The notes: generated from the sequence alone by a model not told the origin. DNA of 64,000 nucleotides from Streptomyces sp. ERV7 (GCF_001653515.1 NZ_LYOY01000051.1:1384001-1448000); one strand, 5' to 3'; shown: positions 25,149-33,474, counted from the stretch's first letter. Numbers and translations are program-made.

Positions 25149-25825
25149 ATGCGGTCGCGCAGCCGGTCCTTGCCGCGCCGGTGCAGCCGCCGCTGGACAC
25201 GCCCGGTCGCGCGGTCCGGTGGCGCCGTGTCCTCCAGGTCGTCGGCGCCTTCCTGTACACACACGTGGACGTGCATGTCGTGCCAGCCGTCCGCGTGCAA
25301 CTGGGCGCTGCGGCGTGTGCTCTCCGGAGTGAAACCCGACTTCAGGGCGACCTGGCAGGCCGCGTGGTTCGCCATCGGGTGGGCGATCTCGATCCGGTGC
25401 AGCCCCACCGTGTCCAGCGCCCACGAGGCCAGCGCGGCGACCGCCGCGGGCGCCACTCCCTGACCGCGGACCGAGGGCAGGATCCAGTACCGACACTCGG
25501 AGCGGCCCACCGCCAGGTCCAGGCAGCACAGCGCGACCCACCCGACCAGCGCGCCGTCCGAGGCGCGCGCCACCGCCCAGTGCGCGTCCGTTTCCGCACG
25601 CCAGCCCTGGCGCCAGCGCGCGATCCACCCCCGGGTCTCGATCTCGCAGTCCGCGCGCCGCCGCGTCCAGTGCTGGATCGCCGGATCCTGGTACGCCTGG
25701 TAAACGAACGGGGCGTCGTCGAGTTCCCAGGGCCGCAGGAACAGACCGGCGGATACCGCGAGGGACGGTTGGTCGGACCGGCCGAGGCGGCCTGCCGGGA
25801 CAACGGCAGGGACCAGCTGGGGCAT
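25115..25825 (-). CDS. RimJ/RimL-type GNAT acetyltransferase
   Basis: 236 residues. After an N-terminal 25-residue extension the RimL-like core begins at LFLRPWELDDAPFVYQAYQDPAIQHW. The acetyl-CoA loop is VRGQGVAPAAVAALASWA, followed by the usual LHRIEIAHPMANHAACQVALKSGFTPE. The C-terminal 35 residues are Arg-rich and not part of the fold. The reaction is N-acetylation of a protein N terminus or small amine, substrate unknown. Its 3' end overlaps the lipoprotein gene on the other strand by 34 bp, so transcripts are mutually antisense there. Confidence 0.85.
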   Translation of the reverse strand: MPQLVPAVVPAGRLGRSDQPSLAVSAGLFLRPWELDDAPFVYQAYQDPAIQHWTRRRADCEIETRGWIARWRQGWRAETDAHWAVARASDGALVGWVALCCLDLAVGRSECRYWILPSVRGQGVAPAAVAALASWALDTVGLHRIEIAHPMANHAACQVALKSGFTPESTRRSAQLHADGWHDMHVHVCVQEGADDLEDTAPPDRATGRVQRRLHRRGKDRLRDRIQGRNRPFDTK

Positions 25826-25996
25826 GGGCCCATCATGGCAGCGGAGCGCCGCCGGAGGGGGCCGCTCCAGCCGGACCGCCCCGCCGATTTTTCACGTCCA
25901 CATTCACGCCAGTAAGGGACTTGAGGAATTCACCCCCGGGTCGACCCCGGGGCGGTCCCGGTCCTACCCCGACAATGGGGTCGAGGAAGCAAGCGC

Positions 25997-26731
25997 ATGA
26001 ACGGGCGAGAGGGACACGAGGGTATGGATCACGACGAGCTCCACAGCCGGTTCGCCACACTGACCACCGCGCACCTGGCGGACGCCTGCCTCCGCGCGCG
26101 CGTGCCCGTGCGGTGCGCGCCGTCCGTACTGCGCCCCGTGGTCGACGGCGGACGCGTGGCCGGACGGGTGGCGCCGGCGCGACACGTCGGCAGTGTCGAC
26201 ATCTTCCTGGAGGCGTACGAGGAGGCCGCGCCCGGCGACGTCCTGGTCGTCGACAACGGCGGACGGCTCGACGAGGCCTGCGTCGGGGACCTCGCCGTCC
26301 TGGAGGCGAAGGACGCCGGTCTCTCCGGCGTGGTCATCTGGGGCCTGCACCGCGACACGGCCGACATCCGGGCGATCGGGCTGCCCGTCTTCAGCATGGG
26401 CGCGACCCCGGCCGGGCCGCAGCGGCTGGACGGCCGCCCCAAGGACGCCCTGGAGACGGCCGCGGTGGGGGAGTGGACCGTGAGCCGCGAGGACGTGGTG
26501 CTCGGGGACGACGACGGGGTGCTCTTCGTCCCCGCCGACCGGGTGGCCGAACTCCTCACCGTCGCGGAGACGATCCGGGACACCGAGCGCCGCCAGGCGG
26601 ACCGCATCCGCGAGGGCAACTCCCTGCGCGAGCAGGTGCAGTTCGCCCGCTACCTCGACGGGCGCCGCGGCAACCCCGCGCTCACGTTCCGTGAGCATCT
26701 GCGCGCTGTGGGTGGGGCCATCGAGGAATAG
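25997..26731 (+). CDS. RraA-like/4-hydroxy-4-methyl-2-oxoglutarate aldolase family protein
   Basis: 244 residues (or 235 from ATG 26024). The RraA/HMG aldolase fold is visible: the LTTAHLADACLRA start, then GGRVAGRVAPARHVGSVDIFLEA and GDVLVVDNGGRLDEACVGDLAVLEAKDAGLSGVVIWGLHRDTADIRAIGLPVFSMG. This contains the G-x-R-D-type loop (here GLHRDT) and a downstream DDDGVLFVPADR metal/substrate region. Such proteins are class II pyruvate aldolases or oxaloacetate decarboxylases; some regulate RNase E. An enzymatic role is favoured because active-site acidic residues are kept. It stands alone, 88 bp before the ankyrin gene. Confidence 0.8.
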   Translation: MNGREGHEGMDHDELHSRFATLTTAHLADACLRARVPVRCAPSVLRPVVDGGRVAGRVAPARHVGSVDIFLEAYEEAAPGDVLVVDNGGRLDEACVGDLAVLEAKDAGLSGVVIWGLHRDTADIRAIGLPVFSMGATPAGPQRLDGRPKDALETAAVGEWTVSREDVVLGDDDGVLFVPADRVAELLTVAETIRDTERRQADRIREGNSLREQVQFARYLDGRRGNPALTFREHLRAVGGAIEE

Positions 26732-26818
26732 GATGGCGCTGTACGCGCATGTGTACGGCACGCCTCGCCGCACACCTCCAGAACCTGTGACTCCTCGGCG
26801 GAAGGGGCCGGTGCCACC

Positions 26819-27553
26819 ATGACCACGCTGCTGATCGGCGCGCACGAACCGCTGGCCGTCGACGTGGCGGCGGCGATCCGTGCCGGGGACCTCCCGGGCC
26901 TCCAGAGGCTCCTCGCCGCACACCCCGGACTCGCGGCGGCGCGCCTCGGCGACGAGCTGGTGAACCGCACCCTGCTGCACGTGGCCACGGACTGGCCCGG
27001 CCACTTCCCGAACGGTCCCGCGGTCGTGGCCGCGCTCGTCGCGGCGGGTGCGGACGTGGGGGCGCGGTTCACCGGCCCGCACGCCGAGACCCCGCTCCAC
27101 TGGGCCGCCAGCTGCGACGACGTCGCCGTCCTGGACGTGCTGCTCGACCTGGGCGCCGACATCGAGGTCGACGGCTCGGTCATCGCGGGCGGCACCGCGA
27201 TCGCGGACGCGGTCGCCTTCGGCCAGTGGCGGGCCGCCCGCCGACTGCTCGAACGCGGTGCCCGTACGACACTGTGGCAGGCGGCCGGCCTCGGCGAACT
27301 CGACCGGGTCGCCGCCTACTTCGCCCCCGGCGCCCCGCCGCCTCCCGCCATCGAGACCACCGAGGCGCTGTGGTGCGCCTGCCACGGAGGCCGGCAGCCG
27401 ACGGCCGCGTATCTGCGCGACCGGGGCGGCGACATCGACTGGGTCGGCTACGACGAGCTGACCCCGCTGGACGCGGCCGTCCGCGCGGGCCACGGCGAAG
27501 TGGTCGGGTGGCTGCGGGAGTTGGGGGCGAGGTCGGCGAAGGAGCGGGCGTGA
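26819..27553 (+). CDS. Ankyrin-repeat protein
   Basis: 244 residues with about six ankyrin repeats: AIRAGDLPGLQRLLAAHPG, NRTLLHVATDWPGHFPNGPAVVAALVAAGADVG, TPLHWAASCDDVAVLDVLLDLGADIE, AIADAVAFGQWRAARRLLERGA and PLDAAVRAGHGEVVGWLRELGA. No other domain. It is a cytoplasmic protein-interaction module; similar stand-alone ankyrin proteins are frequent in Streptomyces and have no set function. A hairpin follows the stop. Confidence 0.88.
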   Translation: MTTLLIGAHEPLAVDVAAAIRAGDLPGLQRLLAAHPGLAAARLGDELVNRTLLHVATDWPGHFPNGPAVVAALVAAGADVGARFTGPHAETPLHWAASCDDVAVLDVLLDLGADIEVDGSVIAGGTAIADAVAFGQWRAARRLLERGARTTLWQAAGLGELDRVAAYFAPGAPPPPAIETTEALWCACHGGRQPTAAYLRDRGGDIDWVGYDELTPLDAAVRAGHGEVVGWLRELGARSAKERA

Positions 27554-27558
27554 GCGGT

Positions 27559-27576
27559 CCCGCGCGCCCGCGCGGG
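27559..27576. terminator. GC hairpin after the ankyrin gene
   Basis: CCCGCGCG (27559-27566) and CGCGCGGG (27569-27576), 8-bp perfect arms, 2-nt loop, six bases after the ankyrin stop and before a convergent small gene. Confidence 0.5.
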
Positions 27577-27594
27577 CACCTGCCCCGGCCCCGT

Positions 27595-27732
27595 TCACCA
27601 GTGTGTGATCAGCCACGGGACCGCGGTGGCGACCAGGATGATGGCGCACAGCCGTACGGTCATTCCGGTGCTGGTGATGGCCAGCCGGACCGTGCGCCAC
27701 ATCTCTCTGCTGTACGTCTCCATGCCGGGCAT
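27595..27732 (-). CDS. Small single-pass membrane protein
   Basis: 45 residues from ATG 27732, which has GGGAGGGG about five bases upstream. The frame is open further upstream, but that part is basic and unlike coding sequence. The sequence has a cytoplasmic amphipathic start (METYSREMWRTVRLAI) and one hydrophobic helix (VRLCAIILVATAVPWLI). It is divergent from the vWA gene. A similar short protein accompanies some regulatory loci in Streptomyces, but no function is known. Confidence 0.5.
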   Translation of the reverse strand: MPGMETYSREMWRTVRLAITSTGMTVRLCAIILVATAVPWLITHW

Positions 27733-27825
27733 CCGAGGCCCCTCCCGTGATGTGTCCTGAGCCGAGCGACGCCGTCCGGTGGACGGCGTGCGCCTCAGTG
27801 TCGAAGGAAAGCGGTGGGAGGAATC

Positions 27826-27850
27826 GGAAAGTGACGGAAAGTGACGGAAC
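27826..27850. repeat. Tandem 10-bp direct repeats in the vWA operon promoter region
   Basis: GGAAAGTGAC occurs twice head to tail (27826-27835, 27836-27845), followed by a third partial copy GGAAC. About 40 bp downstream is a possible -10 (CATAAT, 27885-27890). The 10-bp period puts copies on one DNA face, suggesting an activator or repressor array for the gene starting at 27939. The 206-bp gap otherwise shows no coding sequence. Confidence 0.5.
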
Positions 27851-27938
27851 TTTGCTCTGCCTGCCAAGACGGCGCGAAGCCTGACATAATTCCGGTCCGA
27901 TCGACGCCCTGCAGCGATTCCGTCCTGGGGAGGCGCCC

Positions 27939-29000
27939 TTGCCCGGAAGCGAGTTACCCGGACCGGACGTGCTGCCGCACGGCCCGCAGCGGACGCTGAC
28001 CGTAGAGCTGCACGGGCTGCACCAGGCCGCCGGGCTGCCGCCGGCCCGACTGGTGGAGGCCTGGGTGCGGGGCGACCCCAAGTGCACCGAGACCGTCAGC
28101 CACACCACGTTCCGCACGATGCTCCGTGGCGCCACGCTGGTGGGCTGGATCAAGTGGGCCGGCGTCGTCCGCGTACTGGCGGCCCACGCCGTCCCGTCGG
28201 CGGATTCCGACGCGCAGATCGAGCGGTTCCACTCGCTGTGGCTCGGCGCGGCGGCGCCGACCGAGGCTCCCGAGTTCATGCGCGCGCCGGAACTCGCGCC
28301 CGCGCCCCCTTCGGAGCACACGTACCAGCCAGTGGCCCGGCAGCTCTGTATGCCCGTCTATATCGTGGTGGACGCGCCGGGACCGTCCGGAAGGCGGGAG
28401 GCGCAGTTCGACCATGTGCTGGGCGCGCTCCTGGACCAACTGGCCTTCGCACCGCGCATCTCGGAGCTGGCCCACGTCTGTGTCGTGGCGTTCTCCCGCG
28501 AGCCCTATGTCGTGGTCGAACTGACCGATCTCAACGACCTGATCCGGATGCCGAAGGTGACCTGCCTCGGCGCCGTCGACTACGCGGCCTCCTTCGCGCT
28601 GCTGCGCGAGCGGATGACCGCGGACATCGCCGTCCTCGGCGAACAGGGATGGGCCGTCCGCAGACCGCTGGTGCTGCTCCTGAGCAACGGCGGCCCCGCA
28701 CAGGGGGACAACGGCTGGCACGCGGAGTTCAGACGGCTCATCGACCCCGCGCATCGGGCGCGTCCGCACATCATGGGCTACGGGTTCACTCCTGAGGCGT
28801 ACGAGTTCGTGAAGCGGACCGCCACGTTCGCGGCGTTCCGGGCCGATCTGAACGAACCGGTGCCGGTGCCGGGCGAGGAACTGGTCAGGGCGGTGGGGTC
28901 GATGCTGAATTCCATGGTCTCCTCGGCCGTGGCCCGGCGGATGACGCTGTCCATCCCGGACGCCCCCGCGAAGTCCATCTCTACGGAGGACCTGGATTGA
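27939..29000 (+). CDS. HTH-like plus von Willebrand A (TerY-like) protein; contains a TTA codon
   Basis: 353 residues, start TTG with GGGAGG five bases upstream. Residues 15-95 read as a helical XRE-like or effector-associated domain (LHGLHQAAGLPPARLVEAWVRG ... TTFRTMLRGATLVGWIKWAGVVRVLAAHA). Residues about 135-345 are a vWA domain with PVYIVVDAPGPSGRR at the MIDAS position, LLLSNGGPAQGDNGW where TerY has LLTDGxPTD, and a RPHIMGYGF strand. The DxSxS metal motif is degraded to DAPGP, so metal binding is doubtful. Codon 6 (27954-27956) is TTA, implying bldA dependence. It is coupled to the kinase-like gene by a TTGA overlap. TerY-P systems pair such vWA proteins with a kinase and a PP2C phosphatase. 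Confidence 0.72.
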   Translation: MPGSELPGPDVLPHGPQRTLTVELHGLHQAAGLPPARLVEAWVRGDPKCTETVSHTTFRTMLRGATLVGWIKWAGVVRVLAAHAVPSADSDAQIERFHSLWLGAAAPTEAPEFMRAPELAPAPPSEHTYQPVARQLCMPVYIVVDAPGPSGRREAQFDHVLGALLDQLAFAPRISELAHVCVVAFSREPYVVVELTDLNDLIRMPKVTCLGAVDYAASFALLRERMTADIAVLGEQGWAVRRPLVLLLSNGGPAQGDNGWHAEFRRLIDPAHRARPHIMGYGFTPEAYEFVKRTATFAAFRADLNEPVPVPGEELVRAVGSMLNSMVSSAVARRMTLSIPDAPAKSISTEDLD

Positions 29001-29863
29001 ACGACCCCGGCGTGGTCCCCCAGCCCGTCCGCGGGACGGCGTCCGCCGCACACTCGCCGCAGGGAGCCTCCGGCCGTGGCGGGGTCTTCGAGGTGCCCGG
29101 GCGCGCCGACGTGGTGCTGAAGATCTTCCGTACGCCCGCGCCACACGAGCGCGCGGAGCGGCTGCGCACCCTGGTGGCGCTCCCGGACACGATGGACGCG
29201 GCCGACCGCGCCGTGCTGAGAGACGGCAGCTGCTGGCCGTTGGCGGCGGCGACCGAGGGCGACGCGGTGGTGGGATGCCTGCTGCCCAGGGCGCCCGAGA
29301 AGTTCGTCTTCGCCCGTACCGCGCCCTCGGGCCGGCCCCAGCACGGCTATCTGGAGATCGACTGGCTGGCCAACGCGAACGAGGTGCTGGAACGCCGTGG
29401 CATCCCGCCCCAGAGCCTGCGCGACCGTGCCGCCGTATGCCTGAGCGTCACCAGGGTCGCCGCCGTCCTCGAAAAGCACGACCTGGTGTACTCGGACTGG
29501 TCGTACTCGAACGCGTTCTGGTGCGTGGCTGACCACACCGCGTACGTCATCGACGTCGACGGATGCACTCTCCGCGTCGGCCCGAACGTACAGCAGCCGG
29601 GCTGGGAGGATCCGCTCACGCCCAGCACGTCGGACGCCGACACCTATGTCGACCGGTACCGCCTGGCCCTGCTGACCGCCCGCTGCCTCACCGGCCGACG
29701 CAAGTTCGACCACGTCGTGGCCGAGTTCCAGAGTGGTGGCGGCCTGGACGAGCTGCCGGGCCTGCGGGACGCCCTGCTGCGCATGCTGCTGGCACCCGAG
29801 CGGAAGCAGCGGCCCCCAGTGAGCGAACTGCTGGGGGAACTGGAGGGTGTGGTGGGGGAGTAG
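28997..29863 (+). CDS. Protein-kinase-like protein of the TerY-P type
   Basis: 288 residues, TTG start overlapping the upstream TGA. The kinase fold is recognisable: a glycine-rich GRGGVFEVP, VVLKIF with the ATP-binding Lys, the catalytic loop YSDWSYSNAFW (Asp and Asn at HRD...N positions) and VIDVDG replacing DFG. The C-terminal lobe ends with LLRMLLAPERKQRPPVSELLGELEG, as in Ser/Thr kinases. The N lobe is short. No membrane segment. Together with the vWA protein it resembles the kinase-vWA core of TerY-P conflict systems, but the third partner (PP2C phosphatase) is absent from the window. Confidence 0.68.
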   Translation: MNDPGVVPQPVRGTASAAHSPQGASGRGGVFEVPGRADVVLKIFRTPAPHERAERLRTLVALPDTMDAADRAVLRDGSCWPLAAATEGDAVVGCLLPRAPEKFVFARTAPSGRPQHGYLEIDWLANANEVLERRGIPPQSLRDRAAVCLSVTRVAAVLEKHDLVYSDWSYSNAFWCVADHTAYVIDVDGCTLRVGPNVQQPGWEDPLTPSTSDADTYVDRYRLALLTARCLTGRRKFDHVVAEFQSGGGLDELPGLRDALLRMLLAPERKQRPPVSELLGELEGVVGE

Positions 29864-29942
29864 GGCCGCCCGAGGCGGGATGAGTGCCGCCCGATCCAGC
29901 ACGCCCTCCCCGTTGTCAGTGGCCCGTGCGAAGGTGGTCCAC

Positions 29943-30485
29943 ATGGGAACGACACAGAGACGTACGGCACCTGACGGGCGGCCCATTCCGCCGCCGCACG
30001 CGGACGAACGGGCCATGCTGGAGGGCTGGCTGGACTTCCAGCGGGCCACGCTCGCGCTGAAGTGCGCGGGTCTGGACGACCGCCAGGTGCGGGTGGCCTC
30101 GGTCGAGCCGTCCGCCATGACGCTGCTCGGCCTCGTCCAGCACATGGCGGAGATCGAACGGAACTGGTTCCAGCGGGTGTTCGCCGCCCAGGACATACCG
30201 TTCCTGTTCGGCAAGGAGGGCGACGCCGGGTTCACGCTCGACCCGGACCGGGGGATCGACGAGGCGCTGGCCCTGTGGCGCGCGGAGATCGCCAGGGGCC
30301 GCGAGCTGATGGCCGACGCGTCCCTCGACGACTCCGGCACGCTCTCCGAGGAGAACGCGGCGGTCCTGGGCGACCCGGGCGTCTCCCTGCGGTGGATCCT
30401 GATCCACATGATCGAGGAGTACGCCCGGCACAACGGGCACGCGGATCTGCTCCGCGAGCGCGTCGACGGGGTGAAGGGGGTGTAG
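29943..30485 (+). CDS. DinB/DUF664 family protein
   Basis: 180 residues. The DinB helical bundle carries three metal-binding histidines: LLGLVQHMAEIERNWF (first) and ILIHMIEEYARHNGHADLLRE (the H-x3-H type pair at the C-terminal helix). DUF664 members are often mycothiol-dependent enzymes such as maleylpyruvate isomerases or bacillithiol/mycothiol transferases, consistent with an actinomycete. ATG 29943 is chosen because upstream residues are not conserved. It lies 79 bp after the kinase-like gene and is probably independent. Confidence 0.85.
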   Translation: MGTTQRRTAPDGRPIPPPHADERAMLEGWLDFQRATLALKCAGLDDRQVRVASVEPSAMTLLGLVQHMAEIERNWFQRVFAAQDIPFLFGKEGDAGFTLDPDRGIDEALALWRAEIARGRELMADASLDDSGTLSEENAAVLGDPGVSLRWILIHMIEEYARHNGHADLLRERVDGVKGV

Positions 30486-30491
30486 CGGGCC

Positions 30492-32474
30492 CTACGGCTC
30501 GCCGCGAGTCTCGACCGCGTACAGTCGGCCGCTCGCATCGGCGACGTACACGACGCCGCCGTACGTGAGCGGGGGCGGCTGGATCCCGAGAGTGGTGGAG
30601 ACCCCCCACCGCTCGGCCCCGGTGTCGGCGGACAGGGCGTACAGGTGGCCGTCCGCGCTGCCGACGTACACCGTGCCGTTGGCCACGATGGGTGGTGACT
30701 GCGTCAGCATGTGCCTGGCGGACTTCCAGCGGATCTCGCCCGTCGCCGCGTCGATGCCGCACAGCACGCCCGCGTCGGTGCTGACGCAGACCAAGCCGTC
30801 GGCCACGGCCGGCGAGGTGGTGATGCCTCCGCCCGTGGGGGTGCGCCATCTGAGCTGTCCGGTCAGGGCGTCGATCGCGTACAGGTGCCCATCGCCGCTG
30901 CCGACGTACAGGACCCAGCCGGACAGGGCGGACCGGGACGAGACCGGGGTCGTGACCGCGGTGCGCCATTTCCGCTTCCCGGTCGTCGCGTTGACGCCGT
31001 ACACCGCACGGTCGGTGGCGGTCCACACCAGCCCGCCCGCCGCCGCCAGCCAGCGGAAGTGCGCTATCCGGGGGCAGAACGTCCATATCTTGTCGCCCGT
31101 AGCGAGGTTCAGGGCGACCACGCTGTTCGCATAGGCGAGGTAGACCGCCCCTCCGTCCGTCGCAAGGACCAGGCTCGCCCTCGAACGCGCCCTGAACTGC
31201 CAGCGTTCGCCGCCGGTGTGGGCATCGAGCATGTGGAGGCACGGGCTCGCGACGACGGCCACGGCTCCCTCGGTCACGGCCAGCACCGTGCGCACGGGGC
31301 TCCCGGCCTCGAACCGCCAGCGACTCCGCCCGGTGGCCGTCTCCACCGCGTGCACCCGCCCGTAGCTGTTGCCGACGTAGACGAGCCGGTTGATGACCGC
31401 GAGGGCGGCGTGCACGGCTGCCTCGGTGGGGAAGGTCCACTTGATCGTGGCCGTCGGGCGGTTCGGTGACCGCAGCGCCACGGGTGCCGAGGAGCCCGCT
31501 TCGGAGGCCGTGGGCCCCGAACCGCCCGTGCCGAGCAGGGGGCCGAATCGCGCGGCCGCCGCAGTCGACACAGCGCGGCTGTCATCGTCCAGCAAGCGCC
31601 GCATCTCCGCCGCGATCTGCTCCCGTACGGACGCGTTGCCGACCTGGTGGCGGTGGGCGAGGCCTTCGATCGCGCCCAGCCGGTCCGCGGCGACCGGACT
31701 GGCGAGCGCGTGCCGAAGGTGTTCGGGCAGCCGCCAGTTGACGTTGCGGGCGATGACGATACGGCCCTCGACGTCCTCCTGCTTCTTCGGGCGCTGCTGC
31801 GGCATCTCCTCGACGACCTTGTCGTGGACGTACGCGTACAGCTCGTCCAGGGTGATGTCCCCGTCGCCGTCGAGATCCGCGCTGCCGTCGCGCAGACCGG
31901 TCACGAGATGGCGGGTGAACACCGACTGCGGGGCCAGACCGTGCACCTGGTCGCCCTCGAAGGAGTACTGGGTGGCGTCGGAGGCGGTCAGGACACTGCG
32001 GCCCCGGCCCCGGAAGCGTTCCAGGGTGTGCATGTCGGCGTCGCCCTTGGCGAGGCGGCCGGCCGGGAAGGCGCCGCTGTAGCAGCAGTCGAGGATCAGC
32101 ACCTGCTGCCGGGATACGCAGCCGGTCATGGCCCGGTCGATCTGCTCGGCGGGCAGCGAGGTGAACGCCAGGTTGTCGCGGCGGGTGTTGCTCATCGCCA
32201 GATGCAGCCGGCCCTCGTCGTCCTTGAGGCCGTGCCCGGTGAAGTACAGCAGCGTCAGATCGTCGCGCCGCCGGTCGCGGAACAGGTCGCCGATGGCCTC
32301 ACCGGCCCGGTAGTGGGGCTCGTTGATCAGCGTGGTGACCTCGAACCCCGCGATGTCCGGGTCCCGCAGCACGCCCGCGAGGGCCTCGGCGTCGTGGGCG
32401 GGCGCGGTGAGTCCGCGCAGACCCGCGTCCTGGTACTCGTACGTCGCGACCAGAAGGGCCAGCCGTCGGCCCAC
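30492..32474 (-). CDS. Bacterial caspase (C14) with EF-hand loop and PQQ-type beta-propeller
   Basis: 660 residues, GTG start two bases after the upstream gene. Caspase domain 1-235: catalytic His81 in LLYFTGHG and Cys131 in LILDCCYSG. Within it lies a perfect EF-hand loop, residues 200-211 (D-x-D-G-D-G-x-I-x3-E), suggesting Ca2+ control. Residues about 245-310 are a helical linker. Residues 340-660 form a beta-propeller of PQQ/outer-membrane-type blades (VYVGSADGHLYALSADTGAERW, LYVGSGDGHLYAIDALTGQLRW). Caspase-propeller proteins paired with EACC1 are known parts of actinobacterial ternary conflict systems; the propeller probably senses a ligand and the caspase executes proteolysis. Confidence 0.88.
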   Translation of the reverse strand: MGRRLALLVATYEYQDAGLRGLTAPAHDAEALAGVLRDPDIAGFEVTTLINEPHYRAGEAIGDLFRDRRRDDLTLLYFTGHGLKDDEGRLHLAMSNTRRDNLAFTSLPAEQIDRAMTGCVSRQQVLILDCCYSGAFPAGRLAKGDADMHTLERFRGRGRSVLTASDATQYSFEGDQVHGLAPQSVFTRHLVTGLRDGSADLDGDGDITLDELYAYVHDKVVEEMPQQRPKKQEDVEGRIVIARNVNWRLPEHLRHALASPVAADRLGAIEGLAHRHQVGNASVREQIAAEMRRLLDDDSRAVSTAAAARFGPLLGTGGSGPTASEAGSSAPVALRSPNRPTATIKWTFPTEAAVHAALAVINRLVYVGNSYGRVHAVETATGRSRWRFEAGSPVRTVLAVTEGAVAVVASPCLHMLDAHTGGERWQFRARSRASLVLATDGGAVYLAYANSVVALNLATGDKIWTFCPRIAHFRWLAAAGGLVWTATDRAVYGVNATTGKRKWRTAVTTPVSSRSALSGWVLYVGSGDGHLYAIDALTGQLRWRTPTGGGITTSPAVADGLVCVSTDAGVLCGIDAATGEIRWKSARHMLTQSPPIVANGTVYVGSADGHLYALSADTGAERWGVSTTLGIQPPPLTYGGVVYVADASGRLYAVETRGEP

Positions 32475-32476
32475 CG

Positions 32477-32857
32477 CTACTCGCCCGCCTTGTGGCGGCG
32501 TACGAAGCCGTCGATCAACTCCCGCCGCTCTTCGGCGGTCGCGTGCTCCAGCTCGATCGTGTCGCCGTCGATCGTCACCGAGATGCGGTGCCGGGCCGAC
32601 TGCCGGCCGAGCCAGTCCCGCAGGGTGTCGATGAGCACGGTGAACACCCCGCCGGACGCGCTCAGGGCCACCACGATGGCCCCGACCGTGACCGGGTCGC
32701 CGCCCTTGGCACCCGCCGGGAGCTCCGAGGCGGGCACCGGACGCAGTACGTCGACGTCCAACTCGCGCAATTCCGCGCGCAGTCGGCGCATCAGCCGGTC
32801 GGTGTCCTCCGCGTCCGACTCCTCGTCAGGTGTCAGTGACAGCAGTACTTCCCTCAC
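32477..32857 (-). CDS. EACC1 (effector-associated constant component 1) family protein
   Basis: 126 residues from GTG 32857 (GGGAG nine bases upstream); 142 from GTG 32905. The C-terminal block GGDPVTVGAIVVALSASGGVFTVLIDTLRDWLGRQ followed by RISVTIDGDTIELEHATAEERRELIDGFVRRH is characteristic of EACC1. The hydrophobic GAIVVALSASGGVFTVLI helix may insert in the membrane. EACC1 proteins sit next to varied effectors (caspase, trypsin, TIR) and are thought to link an activation signal to the effector. It ends two bases before the caspase GTG, so the pair is translationally coupled. Confidence 0.82.
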   Translation of the reverse strand: MREVLLSLTPDEESDAEDTDRLMRRLRAELRELDVDVLRPVPASELPAGAKGGDPVTVGAIVVALSASGGVFTVLIDTLRDWLGRQSARHRISVTIDGDTIELEHATAEERRELIDGFVRRHKAGE

Positions 32858-32978
32858 GCGTCCCCGCTCCCAACCCGCAGCCCACACATCTCTGTGGTCC
32901 CGCACGGACAGTACAGCCCATTACATCAGGCGTACGCGCGGCTGGTTTCAACTTGACTGTCCCGGCAACCCGGTGGGC

Positions 32979-33266
32979 ATGTCCAGACGCTATGGCGGAA
33001 ACCCGGCCGCGACGATCATCCTTATCGTCGCGGACATCACCGCGGTGATCCTGATCCTGTGGATCGCCTTCTTCCTCTTGGACGCCAATACCGCGAACGA
33101 CCTGGTGTCGTGGGTCCACCACGCGGCGAACTGGCTCTCGGGCTGGTCGCGCGACATGTTCAACGTCGAGTCGGACGACTGGCGCACGATCCTCAACTAC
33201 GGCCTGCCCGCCGTGGTCTACCTGATGATCGGCCACGCGGTGGCGGGGCGGGTCAACCGGTCGTAG
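32979..33266 (+). CDS. Small membrane protein
   Basis: 95 residues, ATG 32979. Two hydrophobic segments (TIILIVADITAVILILWIAFFLL, about residues 11-33, and YGLPAVVYLMIGHAVAG, about 75-91) flank a hydrophilic loop rich in Trp and Asp (WVHHAANWLSGWSRDMFNVESDDW). Conserved-looking in Streptomyces but without a named family. A TTGACT -35-like element lies about 28 bp before the start. Convergent with the small membrane gene at 33304. Confidence 0.65.
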   Translation: MSRRYGGNPAATIILIVADITAVILILWIAFFLLDANTANDLVSWVHHAANWLSGWSRDMFNVESDDWRTILNYGLPAVVYLMIGHAVAGRVNRS

Positions 33267-33303
33267 CACGGCCGTCCCGGCCGGGCGGCTCGGCCGCCGG
33301 GCC

Positions 33304-33474
33304 TCACCTCAGCGGTCGCCGCCGACCGCGCCGCGACCAGCGCATGCCGAAGAAGACGACGTCGGCGACCAGGACGATGACGCCGATGGCCAGCAGATAG
33401 CCCAGGCCGTCCGCGACCGCGCCGATCAGTCCCAGGACGACGGCCACGAGGATGAGGAACAGGAACAGCGCCAT
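33304..33474 (-). CDS. Small hydrophobic membrane protein
   Basis: 56 residues from ATG 33474 to TGA. It is almost entirely membrane-spanning: MALFLFLILVAVVLGLIGAV, a short DGLG turn, then YLLAIGVIVLVADVVFFGM, ending in a basic tail (RWSRRGRRR). AGAAGGAG lies about 12 bases upstream. It has the appearance of the widespread two-helix small hydrophobic proteins of Streptomyces. It precedes the PRC-barrel gene's stop by 63 bp on the same strand, so it may be the last gene of that transcript. Confidence 0.6.
   Translation of the reverse strand: MALFLFLILVAVVLGLIGAVADGLGYLLAIGVIVLVADVVFFGMRWSRRGRRRPLR

Noticed and set aside
27595..27867. A 90-residue version of the small membrane protein starting at 27867
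   Set aside because: The extra N terminus is basic and lacks a conserved start; the RBS fits ATG 27732.
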